Shown: positions 24,631-34,175 of the stretch, one piece after another | Numbering within the stretch: the stretch's first letter is position 1 | Layout of the letters: each line of letters starts with the position of its first letter | Translations under genes and position numbers: made by a program | Notes under the pieces: model-generated | Seen by the model: the letters and a program-made list of their open reading frames with translations, nothing else | Database searches by the model: none | What the model was told of the DNA's origin: nothing | NCBI GenBank assembly: GCA_018883755.1 | Contig: JAHLFR010000035.1 | Location: forward strand, 1-64,000 | Direction of reading: 5' to 3' | DNA length: 64,000 nucleotides | Origin: Candidatus Methanocorpusculum faecipullorum | GTDB taxonomy: Archaea; Halobacteriota; Methanomicrobia; Methanomicrobiales; Methanocorpusculaceae

Positions 24631-25760
24631 CTGATAAAATCGAATTCCTCAATGGAAATACCGCCTGTGCTGAGGGTGCAATTGCTGCTGGGTGCCGCTT
24701 CTTTGCCGGATACCCGATTACTCCGTCCACGGAGGTTGCTGAGCGAATGGCAGCCCGCCTTCCCAAAGTCGGCGGGACCTTCATCCAGATGGAGGATGAG
24801 CTTGCCAGTATGGCTGCAATCATTGGAGGCGCTTGGGCAGGCGCACGTACGATGACTGCAACCTCAGGCCCTGGTTTCTCTCTCATGATGGAAAACATAG
24901 GTTATGCTGCCATGACCGAGACTCCCTGCGTGGTTGTCAATGTTCAGCGTGGAGGCCCATCCACGGGTCAGCCCACAATGGCGGCTCAGGGAGATATGAT
25001 GCAGGCACGGTTCGGTTCTCATGGAGATTACAGCATCATTGCCCTTTCTCCATCCTCTGTGCAGGAGATGTTTGATCTGACTGTCAAAGCCTTTAATCTT
25101 GCAGACCGATTCCGGACCCCCGTTTTTCTCATGGCGGATGAAACAATTGGTCACATGAGGGAAAAGGTTGTTTTACGGGACAACGTCGAGATTACTCCAC
25201 GTCGTGAACTCTCTACAGGTGATCTTCCCTGCCAGCCGGACGTGGAGGGAGTTCCAGGTTTCGGTACATTCGGAAACGGACACGGTGTTCACATCACCGG
25301 ACTCACCCATGACGAGCGGGGATATCCGGCAACCGACTCCGCAGCCCTGCACGAGAGCCTTGTCAGACGTCAGGTCGGGAAAATTGAGAACTTCCGAAAT
25401 GAGATCGCAGATGTTGACATCGTAAACCCTGATGCAGAAATTGTTTTCATAAGCTATGGAGCACCAACCAGAGCAGTCCAGCAGCTTCTGGCTGACTATC
25501 CGGGAGTATACGGCCACTTAAATCTTAGAATTGTCTGGCCGTTCCCGGACGCAAAACTTTCCGAGTTCCATGCAGTGAAAGCATTTGTCGTTCCCGAAAT
25601 GAACCTCGGCCAGATAGCTCGCGAGGTCCGTATGCATACCAACGTCCCGGTTGTCACAGCCCCCAAACTCGGTGGTGCACTGCACACCGTTGACGAGCTT
25701 AAGCACGCCGCAGACGTTGCGGAAACCGCTACTGGTACATTCACGGAGGTGCTGCTGTGA
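24627..25760 (+). CDS. korA: 2-oxoglutarate:ferredoxin oxidoreductase subunit alpha
   Basis: A 377-residue alpha subunit carrying part of the active site. GYPITPSTEVAERMA, TATSGPGFSLMMENIGYA and GGPSTGQPT are signature blocks of Kor/Vor alpha chains. The start is TTG at 24627, overlapping the korD stop as TTGA; no ATG or GTG fits the conserved N-terminus (TDKIEFLNGNTACAEGAI). Linkage with sucCD supports 2-oxoglutarate over branched-chain oxo-acids as substrate. Confidence 0.93.
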   Translation: MTDKIEFLNGNTACAEGAIAAGCRFFAGYPITPSTEVAERMAARLPKVGGTFIQMEDELASMAAIIGGAWAGARTMTATSGPGFSLMMENIGYAAMTETPCVVVNVQRGGPSTGQPTMAAQGDMMQARFGSHGDYSIIALSPSSVQEMFDLTVKAFNLADRFRTPVFLMADETIGHMREKVVLRDNVEITPRRELSTGDLPCQPDVEGVPGFGTFGNGHGVHITGLTHDERGYPATDSAALHESLVRRQVGKIENFRNEIADVDIVNPDAEIVFISYGAPTRAVQQLLADYPGVYGHLNLRIVWPFPDAKLSEFHAVKAFVVPEMNLGQIAREVRMHTNVPVVTAPKLGGALHTVDELKHAADVAETATGTFTEVLL

Positions 25761-26545
25761 CCCTCGAAGACTGGTACCGCCAAGATCGCCTGCCTCACAT
25801 CTACTGTGCAGGTTGCGGGAACGGAACCATCCTTAACTGCACACTCCGGGCAGTAAACGAACTTGGGCTGGACCGCGACAAAACAACTTTTGTCTCTGGA
25901 ATTGGTTGTTCTTCACGTGCTGCCGGATACACCTCTAGTGACTCTCTGCACACCACGCACGGTCGTGCACTGCCGTTTGCAACCGGTGTTAAACTTGTAA
26001 AACCGGAAAATAACGTCATCGTCTTTACTGGGGACGGTGATCTTTCCGCAATAGGTGGTAACCATTTCATTCATGCATGCCGGAGAAACATTGATCTCAC
26101 CGTTGTCTGCATGAACAACAGTATCTACGGGATGACCGGAGGTCAGGGAAGTCCCTGCACTCCGTACGGTGCAATTACTACTACCACTCCCTACGGTATG
26201 CATGAAATGCCGTTTGATCTTTGTGCTGTTGCCGAAGCAGCCGGTGCAAACTATGTTGCACGCTGGACCTCGTTCCACGTCAAGGAGCTCACTGCAGCAA
26301 TCCGTGCAGGAATTGAAACACCCGGTCTCTCCTTCATTGAGGTCATGGCACAGTGCCCCACGTCCTTTGGCAGTAAAAACAAAATGAAGCAGGTCTCTCA
26401 GATGATCGACATGTTCCGTACGAATGCGGTTCTGAAAGGAAAAGCCGATCGTGATGCGGCTGCCGGCATTCCGCTTGCTCCGGGAAAGTTCGTTGTTGGT
26501 GAACTTGTCCGGCGCAGCAACCCGGTTCTAGGAGGTAGACCATGA
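25757..26545 (+). CDS. korB: 2-oxoglutarate:ferredoxin oxidoreductase subunit beta (thiamine-PP binding)
   Basis: A 262-residue thiamine diphosphate subunit. CAGCGNGTI near the N-terminus and the thiamine-PP motif GDGDLSAIGGNHFIHACRRN near residue 95 are visible. NNSIYGMTGGQGSPCTPYG is the cluster/cofactor-proximal loop of the family. It starts with GTG at 25757, overlapping the korA stop by 4 bases, and ends overlapping korC by 4 bases. Confidence 0.95.
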   Translation: MTLEDWYRQDRLPHIYCAGCGNGTILNCTLRAVNELGLDRDKTTFVSGIGCSSRAAGYTSSDSLHTTHGRALPFATGVKLVKPENNVIVFTGDGDLSAIGGNHFIHACRRNIDLTVVCMNNSIYGMTGGQGSPCTPYGAITTTTPYGMHEMPFDLCAVAEAAGANYVARWTSFHVKELTAAIRAGIETPGLSFIEVMAQCPTSFGSKNKMKQVSQMIDMFRTNAVLKGKADRDAAAGIPLAPGKFVVGELVRRSNPVLGGRP

Positions 26546-27078
26546 GGCAGGAGATACGATTCTCTGGGCTCGGAGGTCAGGGTATCATTACTGCAGCTGT
26601 CATTCTCGGTCGTGCTGCAGCACTCTATGGGGGAAAACATGTTGTCCAGACACAAAGTTACGGACCCGAAGCTCGTGGTGGTGCAAGTGCATCCGCTGTC
26701 ATCATCTCCGATGAACCGATCCATTATCCAAAGGTCACTGATCCACACATCTATGCGATAATGTCCGAAGAAGCGTTCAAGAAGTACGGTGCAAACGCCG
26801 CAAAAGATGCGATCATGCTGATTGATCCTGGGTATGTTACCAGCCGCCCGGACTGTACCTGTTATATGGTCCCGGCAACAGCCGTTGCAAAGGAACGGCT
26901 TGGAAAGCCGGTGTTTGCCAACGTCATCATGCTTGGCGGCCTTCTGGAGGCTACCGGCATCATCAGCTATGAAGCGCTTGAGCATGCTGTTCTTGACAGC
27001 GTTCCCAAAGGCACAGAAGAAAATAATAAAAAAGCTCTTTCCATTGGTATGGAGCTGGTTAGAGAGCAGAGAACATGA
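26542..27078 (+). CDS. korC: 2-oxoglutarate:ferredoxin oxidoreductase subunit gamma
   Basis: The 178-residue gamma chain begins 'RQEIRFSGLGGQGIITAAVILGRAA'. The family block QTQSYGPEARGGASASAVIISDEPI lies near residue 35. It completes the DABC complex, in which CO2, reduced ferredoxin and succinyl-CoA are interconverted with 2-oxoglutarate. Overlaps of 4 bases on both sides (korB, sucC) show a tightly coupled operon. Confidence 0.95.
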   Translation: MRQEIRFSGLGGQGIITAAVILGRAAALYGGKHVVQTQSYGPEARGGASASAVIISDEPIHYPKVTDPHIYAIMSEEAFKKYGANAAKDAIMLIDPGYVTSRPDCTCYMVPATAVAKERLGKPVFANVIMLGGLLEATGIISYEALEHAVLDSVPKGTEENNKKALSIGMELVREQRT

Positions 27079-28163
27079 AATTCCGCGAACACGAAGCAAA
27101 ACAGATCTTCCGGGATGCAGGTATCCCGGTTCCGAACAGTGAACTCATCAACCGTGCTGGTGAAGCTGCCGCAGCTCAGGCCCGGGTTGCAGACCATGTC
27201 GTCCTCAAAGCACAGGTGGATGTTGGTGGTCGTGGAAAGGCAGGTGGAATTCTTCCTGCCACCGATGAAAATATTTCTGAAGTTGCAAAAGAACTGTTTG
27301 GCAAGACCATTAAAGGGCTGCCTGTGGAGCAGGTGCTGGTTGAGGAAGCGCTCGATATTCAGCATGAGTACTACCTCAGTATCACCATTGATCGTTCGGC
27401 CAAGATGCCCGTAATTCTTTTCTCCGAAGAAGGCGGTGTGGAGATTGAGACACTTGCGAAGGAAAGACCGGAGGCTCTCCGCCGTGCATTTATCGATCCA
27501 TTCTTCCGTGATGTCCCTGACTTTATCCTGCGTAATGTTTTGGGTTCTGCCCCGAAGTCTATCGGGCCGGTTATCAACGCTCTCTATCATGTTTACTGTA
27601 AAACAGATGCAATCCTTGCTGAGATCAATCCGCTTGTGATGACACCGAAAGGAATCATTGCTGCGGACGGTAAGATCGTACTGGATGACAATGCCCTTGT
27701 CCGTCAGGGTATCTCTGAGAACCGCGACTTAACTCCTCGTGAGGCCGAGGCGGAGAAGCATGGATTTTCATACGTGGAGCTGGGTGGTGACATTGGTGTT
27801 ATCGGTAATGGAGCTGGCCTGACAATGGCAACACTCGACATCATTGCCCATTATAACGGTCGTGCTGCAAACTTCCTCGATGTAGGAGGTGGGGCTGGGT
27901 TTGAACGTGTTGCCCGTGCGGTGCGTCTTGTTGCGTCCATTCCCGGAGTAAAGGTGATTGTGGTCAACCTTCTTGGAGGTATTACGCGCTGTGATGAGGT
28001 TGCTCACGGTATCATCGATGCCGGTGTTCCGCAGCCGGTGATTGTCCGACTTGCTGGAACAAATGAGGCTGAAGGTCGTAGGCTCCTGGAAGAGAAGGGT
28101 TATTCCATGCTTGATACGATGGATCAGGCGATTCGTGCAGCAGTGGAGGTGGCAAACAAATGA
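27075..28163 (+). CDS. sucC: Succinyl-CoA synthetase beta subunit
   Basis: The 362-residue ATP-grasp subunit begins 'MKFREHEAKQIFRDAGIPVPNSEL'. QVDVGGRGKAGGI, EINPLVMTPKG and the ANFLDVGGGAGFERV C-terminal CoA-ligase block are diagnostic. With SucD it converts succinyl-CoA and succinate with ATP formation or use. Its position after korC implies a 2-oxoglutarate-succinate segment of the TCA pathway. The direction, biosynthetic or oxidative, cannot be read from the sequence. Confidence 0.95.
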   Translation: MKFREHEAKQIFRDAGIPVPNSELINRAGEAAAAQARVADHVVLKAQVDVGGRGKAGGILPATDENISEVAKELFGKTIKGLPVEQVLVEEALDIQHEYYLSITIDRSAKMPVILFSEEGGVEIETLAKERPEALRRAFIDPFFRDVPDFILRNVLGSAPKSIGPVINALYHVYCKTDAILAEINPLVMTPKGIIAADGKIVLDDNALVRQGISENRDLTPREAEAEKHGFSYVELGGDIGVIGNGAGLTMATLDIIAHYNGRAANFLDVGGGAGFERVARAVRLVASIPGVKVIVVNLLGGITRCDEVAHGIIDAGVPQPVIVRLAGTNEAEGRRLLEEKGYSMLDTMDQAIRAAVEVANK

Positions 28164-29035
28164 TCTATGCAGATAAGGACACAGAAATTCTGGTGCAGGG
28201 AGCTACCGGTTCACAGGGCGCATTCCACATCAATCTGATGAACCAGTACGCAAAAGCAGTCGGCGGTGCTGGTGTTGTTGCCGGCATGACTCCTGGAAAA
28301 GGCGGCCAGCAGGTACATGGCGTACCGGTGTACAACACTGTCTGGGATGCAATGGATCACCATGATATTGGTGCGTCCGTCATCTTTGTTCCGGCAGGCG
28401 GGTGCGGCGATGCCATTATGGAAGCAGCTGACGCACGGATTCCAACGGCAGTTGTTATTACTGAGCACATTCCGGTGCATGATGTGATGCGGGCAATCGC
28501 CTATGCAAAAACCTGTGGAACGAAAGTCATCGGCCCGAACTGTCCTGGATTTTTGATCCCTGACGAGTGCAAACTTGGCATCATCCCTACAAACCTCTGC
28601 TCCAAGGGTGATATCGGCGTTGTTTCGCGCAGTGGAACACTGACATATGAGGTTATTTCGGAGCTGTCTCTTGCGGGACTTGGTCAATCTGGTATTATCG
28701 GTATCGGCGGAGATCCGATTATCGGTCAGACATTTTCTGACGTGATGGACGTATTCGTTGAGGATGGTAGAACCCGCGCTACTGTACTGATCGGCGAAGT
28801 TGGTGGAAATCTGGAGATCCGCGGTGCGAAGCGTGCCTTATCTCTTGGCATGCCGGTTGTAGCCTACATTGCTGGAATCTCTGCTCCCAAGGAAAAACGC
28901 ATGGGCCATGCCGGTGCAATTGTTGAAGGTGGCGAGAGTGATGCCGCGTCCAAGATTGAGCGGCTGAGAGAACTCGGTATTCCGGTTGCAACCCGCCCGT
29001 CAGAAATTCCGCTCCTGGTGAAGGAGGTCATATGA
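28160..29035 (+). CDS. sucD: Succinyl-CoA synthetase alpha subunit
   Basis: The 291-residue alpha chain has a CoA-binding Rossmann domain (ILVQGATGSQGAFH). IGPNCPGFLIP and GVVSRSGTLTYEV are present, and the phospho-histidine is H240 in KRMGHAGAI. It overlaps sucC and the following diadenylate cyclase gene by 4 bases each. Confidence 0.95.
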   Translation: MIYADKDTEILVQGATGSQGAFHINLMNQYAKAVGGAGVVAGMTPGKGGQQVHGVPVYNTVWDAMDHHDIGASVIFVPAGGCGDAIMEAADARIPTAVVITEHIPVHDVMRAIAYAKTCGTKVIGPNCPGFLIPDECKLGIIPTNLCSKGDIGVVSRSGTLTYEVISELSLAGLGQSGIIGIGGDPIIGQTFSDVMDVFVEDGRTRATVLIGEVGGNLEIRGAKRALSLGMPVVAYIAGISAPKEKRMGHAGAIVEGGESDAASKIERLRELGIPVATRPSEIPLLVKEVI

Positions 29036-29838
29036 AGGAAAAAGATCGTACACTGCTTCTCGCTGCCGACGAGCTTGCCAGAACAGTGGACGCTCTTGCA
29101 ATCATTTCTTTCCTAAACAAAGATACTGAAATCAATCTAAACACGCCGGTTGTCTGGATTCGTGACATCCAACCAGAAATTCTTCGTGATCGTACGATGG
29201 TAACGCTGGTTGATTACTGTTCCAATCACATCATTGACGCAGTATTACAGTACAAGATTCTGACAAAAATGCAGAGCGGAACTGTTGTTGCAGTGTTCCC
29301 GTACGCTTTGCTGATCTATGATATTGAAGACACGAACAGTCAGTTCAACATTGAACAGTACGCTGGCATCGCTGATCTTGATGTCTTACACTCGGTACTC
29401 TCTCTTGCGCTTGAAATTGCCCGCGAGGGTCGCGAAGGACGTGCCATTGGAACCGCGTTCATCATCGGCGACATTGAGGAACTCAAACGGTGGTCCCATC
29501 AGGGTGTCTTAAATCCTTACGAGGGTCACCCCGAATCAGTCCGCGATGTGCGGATAAAAGAGAATTGGGAGAGTGTTAAAGAGTTCGCCCAGCTTGACGG
29601 AGTGTTCCTGATCGACAAGAATGGTATCATCGGCGCTTCCGGCAGATACCTGGATGCCGACGGTCGTGATGTCCATCTCCAAAGTGGTCTTGGAGGCCGT
29701 CATCTGGCTACAGCAGCTATCACAAAGGTTGCACCCGCGATTGGAATTACTGTCTCTGAAAGTGGCGGTGTTGTCCGTGTGTTTGTGGCGGGAACCGCCG
29801 TCGCACAGATCCGGACAGACATCCGTCTCTCTTTCTGA
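29032..29838 (+). CDS. dacZ: Diadenylate cyclase, DacZ-like (c-di-AMP synthase)
   Basis: 268 residues. An N-terminal alpha-beta domain (about 1-150) precedes a C-terminal DAC domain. DGVFLID (D189-G190-V191) stands for the DGA motif and GGRHLATAAIT (R223-H224-L225) for the RHR motif; SESGGVVRVF is also typical. The domain order matches the archaeal DacZ class rather than bacterial DisA or CdaA. c-di-AMP controls osmolyte and potassium balance in other microbes. The gene is translationally coupled to sucD, an unusual setting. The Leu in place of the second Arg of RHR should be kept in mind when assigning activity. Confidence 0.82.
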   Translation: MKEKDRTLLLAADELARTVDALAIISFLNKDTEINLNTPVVWIRDIQPEILRDRTMVTLVDYCSNHIIDAVLQYKILTKMQSGTVVAVFPYALLIYDIEDTNSQFNIEQYAGIADLDVLHSVLSLALEIAREGREGRAIGTAFIIGDIEELKRWSHQGVLNPYEGHPESVRDVRIKENWESVKEFAQLDGVFLIDKNGIIGASGRYLDADGRDVHLQSGLGGRHLATAAITKVAPAIGITVSESGGVVRVFVAGTAVAQIRTDIRLSF

Positions 29839-29898
29839 TCTTTTTTATGCTACTCAAAAGAGTACAATGTTTTTTGGGAGAGATTCCTGTTAAAAAAG

Positions 29899-30489
29899 TT
29901 AGAGTGTTCCTTTTGTGCTCGGGACATCATCGCGTCCGGGCACGAGTGAAAGGGCCTCGCCCAGCGCCACTCCGAATGCCTTGAAGATTGCTTCACATTT
30001 GTGGTGATCGTTTACTCCTGAAAAGATCACATGCGTGGTAATTCCTGCATTAATGCAGAGACTGTAGAGGAAGTGCTCAAAGAGATCATTGGGGATACCG
30101 CCGGTTACAATTCCGGTGAATGCACCGTCCATCACCAGATATCCGCGTCCGCCTACATCAAGTGCAACAGTTGCTCGTGACTCATCCATCGGAATTATGG
30201 CATGGGCAAACCTCCGGATACCACGTCCGTCACCAACTGCCTGCTTGATTGCTGATCCGAGCACAATTCCCACATCCTCAATGGTATGATGGGGATCAAC
30301 CTCCAGATCACCTTTTGCCAGTACAGTCAGGGAGAATCCTCCGTGGCGGGCAAAGGAGTTCAGCATATGATCAAAGAATGCTACACCTGTATCAATGGAA
30401 ATCTCACCACGCAGATCCGGATTAAATACAATACGAATGTTTGTCTCTTTGGTCTCCCGCACAACTTCTGCTGATCTCATGATTCGCAT
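29899..30489 (-). CDS. hisB: Imidazoleglycerol-phosphate dehydratase
   Basis: A 196-residue histidine biosynthesis enzyme (step 6). The metal-binding repeats are present: [52 protein letters not shown] and [12 protein letters not shown]. It begins inside the last 13 bases of hisA. The 60-base gap after its end contains a short A/T-rich stretch shared with the convergent dac gene. Confidence 0.96.
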   Translation of the reverse strand: MRIMRSAEVVRETKETNIRIVFNPDLRGEISIDTGVAFFDHMLNSFARHGGFSLTVLAKGDLEVDPHHTIEDVGIVLGSAIKQAVGDGRGIRRFAHAIIPMDESRATVALDVGGRGYLVMDGAFTGIVTGGIPNDLFEHFLYSLCINAGITTHVIFSGVNDHHKCEAIFKAFGVALGEALSLVPGRDDVPSTKGTL

Positions 30490-31193
30490 GCCTCTTTCAG
30501 TGCCTCATTTAGATGAATCTTTCCGCTGTACAATGCAGAACCCAGCACACAACCAGCGGCACCGAGACGGCGGAGGGCAGAAACATCTGCAACAGAGCTC
30601 ACACCTCCCGCAACCACCACTGGGATGGACACTGCCTCGATCAATGCTTTCACTGGTTCCTGGACAATTCCTGCCTGAAGACCTTCCACATCCACATTCG
30701 TATACAGAAGCGATCCCGCACCAAGCTGTTCAAACAACTGCGCCCACTCGATGTAGTCTCCGGCTGTCTCTTGCCACCCGGACACCGCAATCTCACCGGC
30801 ACGGGCATCCACCCCTGCCATGATCCGCTCACTGCCAAACTCATCTGCAAGAGCAGTCAAAGCCTTTGGCTCTTTGGTTGCAAATGTGCTCACAATGATT
30901 CGATCAACACCTGCATCCAGCCACCCGCGTGCGTCTGCAATACTGCGGATACCGCCGCCAACCTGTACAAATACATCTGTCTCCGCAACAACCTCTCGGA
31001 TTACTTTCACATTCTCCGACGATGTCGAAAATGCTCCGTCAAGATTCACCACATGGAGGTTTTTGGCACCGGCATTGATCCACCGCTCAGCGTTCTCGAG
31101 TGGCGTACCGTAGATGGTTGCAGTGGAACGCTCTCCCTGCACCAGCTGTACACACATACCGCGCAGTACATCAACCGCAGGGAAGATCTCCAT
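30477..31193 (-). CDS. hisA: ProFAR isomerase (HisA)
   Basis: A 238-residue TIM barrel that isomerises N'-ProFAR to PRFAR. It begins '[21 protein letters not shown]' with the catalytic Asp in [16 protein letters not shown] and [17 protein letters not shown] (second catalytic Asp) follow, and [12 protein letters not shown] binds phosphate. It overlaps hisG by one base and hisB by 13. Confidence 0.96.
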   Translation of the reverse strand: MEIFPAVDVLRGMCVQLVQGERSTATIYGTPLENAERWINAGAKNLHVVNLDGAFSTSSENVKVIREVVAETDVFVQVGGGIRSIADARGWLDAGVDRIIVSTFATKEPKALTALADEFGSERIMAGVDARAGEIAVSGWQETAGDYIEWAQLFEQLGAGSLLYTNVDVEGLQAGIVQEPVKALIEAVSIPVVVAGGVSSVADVSALRRLGAAGCVLGSALYSGKIHLNEALKEACES

Positions 31194-32062
31194 CAGCGCA
31201 CCATCCGTGTTATGTCAAGGACAAGGATGTCCCGGGCACCGTTGCGCTTGAGCTGGTTGATCAGCTGATACACTCGCTCGTGGGGAACAACCGCGTGCAG
31301 TGCAACCGAATCGGATCCGGCAATCTCCATGATGGTCGGTCCTCCAAGACCGGGGATCAGACCACGGATTTCCTCGAGCTTTGCCTTCTCAACATTGAGC
31401 ATCAGATAACACTGGCCTTTTGCAGCGATGACACTTTCAAAGGCAAGGAGAATCTCCTCGATCTTCTCATGCTTTGTGCGAAGTGCATCGCGGTTTGCAA
31501 TAACATTTGTCGTACTGGAGAGCAGTTCCTCAACGATCCTGAGTTTGTTAATCTCAAGTGTGGTACCTGACGAAGTAAGATCCACAATTGCGTCGGCAAC
31601 ACCGAGCTGCGGTGCCGCCTCACAGGCGCCGCTGACCTCGATGAGTGTCACATCAACACCGGCATCTGCAAAATATTTTCTGCAGATACCGGGGAACTCT
31701 GTTGCAACCCTCATACCTTCAAGATCCTTCAGTGTACTTACCGGTGATTTCTCCGGCACTGCAAGAACCAGCCGGGCTGAGCCAAACCTGAGATCAAGGA
31801 GTGTCTCAACATCCGATCCGCGCTCGGCTACCATGTCAACGCCGGTGATGCCAATGTCGGCAACACCTTTTGCAACATACTCGGGGATATCAATCGGCCG
31901 CACGAACAGAACCTCAATCTGGGGATCGACGGTCTTTGCGATCAGCTGACGGGATGCACTCATCAGAATGTGAATGCCTGATTTGTTCATCAGATCGTTG
32001 ATCGGCTCTGCTATCCGTCCCTTGTTGGGGATGGCAAGCCGGACTTTGGCTGCGTCTGACAT
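31193..32062 (-). CDS. hisG: ATP phosphoribosyltransferase, long form
   Basis: A 289-residue enzyme, the first step of histidine synthesis from ATP and [42 protein letters not shown] and [15 protein letters not shown] mark the catalytic part. The C-terminal 70-80 residues form the histidine-sensing ACT-like domain of the long form, which does not need HisZ. It starts 3 bases after the metK stop. Confidence 0.96.
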   Translation of the reverse strand: MSDAAKVRLAIPNKGRIAEPINDLMNKSGIHILMSASRQLIAKTVDPQIEVLFVRPIDIPEYVAKGVADIGITGVDMVAERGSDVETLLDLRFGSARLVLAVPEKSPVSTLKDLEGMRVATEFPGICRKYFADAGVDVTLIEVSGACEAAPQLGVADAIVDLTSSGTTLEINKLRIVEELLSSTTNVIANRDALRTKHEKIEEILLAFESVIAAKGQCYLMLNVEKAKLEEIRGLIPGLGGPTIMEIAGSDSVALHAVVPHERVYQLINQLKRNGARDILVLDITRMVR

Positions 32063-32065
32063 ACT

Positions 32066-33283
32066 TTAGAAGGTCTTTAATTTGCCTTCGATAACAAGGC
32101 GGGTGATGTCCGTGATGTTTTCGAGACGGTGGTTGACGATCTCCTCAACTTCGGACTGGTACTCTTTGAAGTCATAGCCGCGTTTGGTGATGCACTGCAC
32201 ACTTGCAACCAGCGGGTAGTCAATCGGGTGGCCGATCTGGGAAAGAAGTCTGACATACATCTCTTCAATTCCGTCAACCTTCTGGCAGGCTTCACGTGCG
32301 ATCTCGGTTGAGAGCAGGTTGTAGATCTTACCGATGTGGTTGATTGGGTTCTTTCCGGAGGTTGCTTCCATGGACATCGGTCTGTTCGGCGTGATAAGAC
32401 CGTTGCAGCGGTTACCGCGTCCAACAGATCCGTCGTCACCCATCTCTGCGGATGTTCCGTTGACGGTGAGGAAGACAGAGGTGGTCTTCTTTCTGATGAT
32501 ATCAGCGGTGTTGATCTCAACTTTGACTTTGCGATCGGTGTACTTCTTGGCGACCTTGGTGAAGGACTCCTCCATCTTCTCTTTCATCTCGACATAGTCG
32601 GTGATGTCAGAGCAGTAGCGGTCAACCATTGCGGCTGCAACGGTGATGGTGATCGTATTGATCTCACGCAGTCCCATGAGTTTGATATCGTATCCGAGCA
32701 TCGGGTTTTTGGGGCGGAACTCGTTTGCGATGTAGTCATCGAGGCCAAGGATGATCTGTTCAACCTGGGAGAAGGGTGCGTGACCAACACCAAATGAGGT
32801 ATCGTTCGCCCGCGGGACGGTGGTGTGGCCCTTCTTGGTGTTGAAGACATCACAGAGATCGGTGGAGCCGGAACCCATGCGGCAGTCGACGATGATGTCG
32901 CGATCCATGTCAAAGGTAGGAATGGTGGTCTTCAGATATTCCCGTGCAGCATTGACTGCAATTGCATCGGTTGCAAACACTTTGTCACCGAACTTGCGGG
33001 TTGCACGACCGGTCAGGAGGAAGTAGATCGGTTTGATGATCTTTCCACCGCCGAATGCCGGAGCGGACTCACCTGCAACGACCTCGCCCTGATCGGTGTT
33101 GTGGTGGAGAACTCCTCCGTCACACTCAGCCATATATTCCTTGCAAAGTGCGCGGGAAACTGCTTCTGCAACACCGTCAGCAAGGCTGTCCGGGTGGCCG
33201 ATACATTTACGCTCGACAAGCTCGACTTTCTGTTTTTCGATAGGAGTCTGAGAGAGATGCTTAACGCTGATATTTCTCTTCAC
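32066..33283 (-). CDS. metK: S-adenosylmethionine synthetase, archaeal type
   Basis: A 405-residue archaeal MAT that makes AdoMet from methionine and ATP. Its blocks differ from bacterial Met[47 protein letters not shown] and [21 protein letters not shown] at 33283 is taken as start ([10 protein letters not shown]) because archaeal homologues begin there and GAGAAGTGAT lies 6 bases upstream as a Shine-Dalgarno match. TTG at 33301 is the alternative. TATA-like TTTATAC lies about 39 bases upstream. It leads the metK-hisG-hisA-hisB cluster. Confidence 0.95.
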   Translation of the reverse strand: MKRNISVKHLSQTPIEKQKVELVERKCIGHPDSLADGVAEAVSRALCKEYMAECDGGVLHHNTDQGEVVAGESAPAFGGGKIIKPIYFLLTGRATRKFGDKVFATDAIAVNAAREYLKTTIPTFDMDRDIIVDCRMGSGSTDLCDVFNTKKGHTTVPRANDTSFGVGHAPFSQVEQIILGLDDYIANEFRPKNPMLGYDIKLMGLREINTITITVAAAMVDRYCSDITDYVEMKEKMEESFTKVAKKYTDRKVKVEINTADIIRKKTTSVFLTVNGTSAEMGDDGSVGRGNRCNGLITPNRPMSMEATSGKNPINHIGKIYNLLSTEIAREACQKVDGIEEMYVRLLSQIGHPIDYPLVASVQCITKRGYDFKEYQSEVEEIVNHRLENITDITRLVIEGKLKTF

Positions 33284-33485
33284 TTTTGAATCACTTCTCA
33301 ATCATCTGACTTTTAAGTATAAAAAGATATGTGTTGAAAATCATGGGATTTTGCTATGTTGACGGTGTGTGGCGTTGTGATTTTCAGACATCAAAAGAAA
33401 TTTTTTCGCTGGAATGAATAGATCCGTATCTCTTGTCACATGATCCGGACCTCAGGCTAAGGATGGAAAAAAAGGAGAGAAAAAA

Positions 33486-33983
33486 TTATTCTTTCTGGGA
33501 GCCGAGCCGGTGGTCGATGAAGATCAGGGCTTCCGGAGACTTTCCTGCTTTTTCGAGCATGTCAACGATGTCTCTTACTGTCTCTTCTTCCTCAACCTGT
33601 TCGGTAACGAACCACTGGAGTTCTCCAATTGCTGCATAGTCTTTCTCGGCAACAGCCGTTTCCATGATCTTGTTGATCATTGCAGTGACTTTGATCTCGT
33701 GTCCATAGACTGCTTTGAAGATCTCAAGAAGATCTTTTGCACCGGTAGCCGGTTTTTCGATTGCATCAAACTTCACATCGACTCCTTTGCGGACGAGGTA
33801 GTCGTAGAACCGGGTTGCGTGGGTCAGTTCCTCGGATGCGTGTGCACGCAGCCATGCTGCTGCACCATTCCATTTCATTGCACTTGCATCTGCGGAGAAC
33901 TGCAGGTACAGGTATGCGGAGTACATCTCTGCATTGATCTGCTTTAAAATTGCATCATATACGCCTGATTTTTTTGTTGCCAT
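33486..33983 (-). CDS. ftn: Ferritin (non-haem, FtnA-like)
   Basis: 165 residues of four-helix ferritin. Ferroxidase residues lie in QINAEMYSAYLYLQFS, HASEELTHATRFYDYLV and the later EEEETVRDIVDMLEKAG. A short tail ends HRLGSQKE. It stores iron and limits oxidative damage. It appears monocistronic. The flanking gaps (33302-33485 and 33984-34175) hold no gene. Confidence 0.95.
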   Translation of the reverse strand: MATKKSGVYDAILKQINAEMYSAYLYLQFSADASAMKWNGAAAWLRAHASEELTHATRFYDYLVRKGVDVKFDAIEKPATGAKDLLEIFKAVYGHEIKVTAMINKIMETAVAEKDYAAIGELQWFVTEQVEEEETVRDIVDMLEKAGKSPEALIFIDHRLGSQKE

Positions 33984-34175
33984 GGTCTTTCAGATCTCCT
34001 GCCGGAACGTTTCATTCCGGTGTTGGATATTACCATATTCTTCACGCGAGTGTATTAACCTAAGGGTGGTGGCAAGGTTAGATCTTTTATGGTTCTTTTG
34101 TTTCAAGATGTAAGATGGATCTGATATTCCGAGGATAATGTTTTGAAAAAAAGAAACGGTTGTAATCAAACCGTT

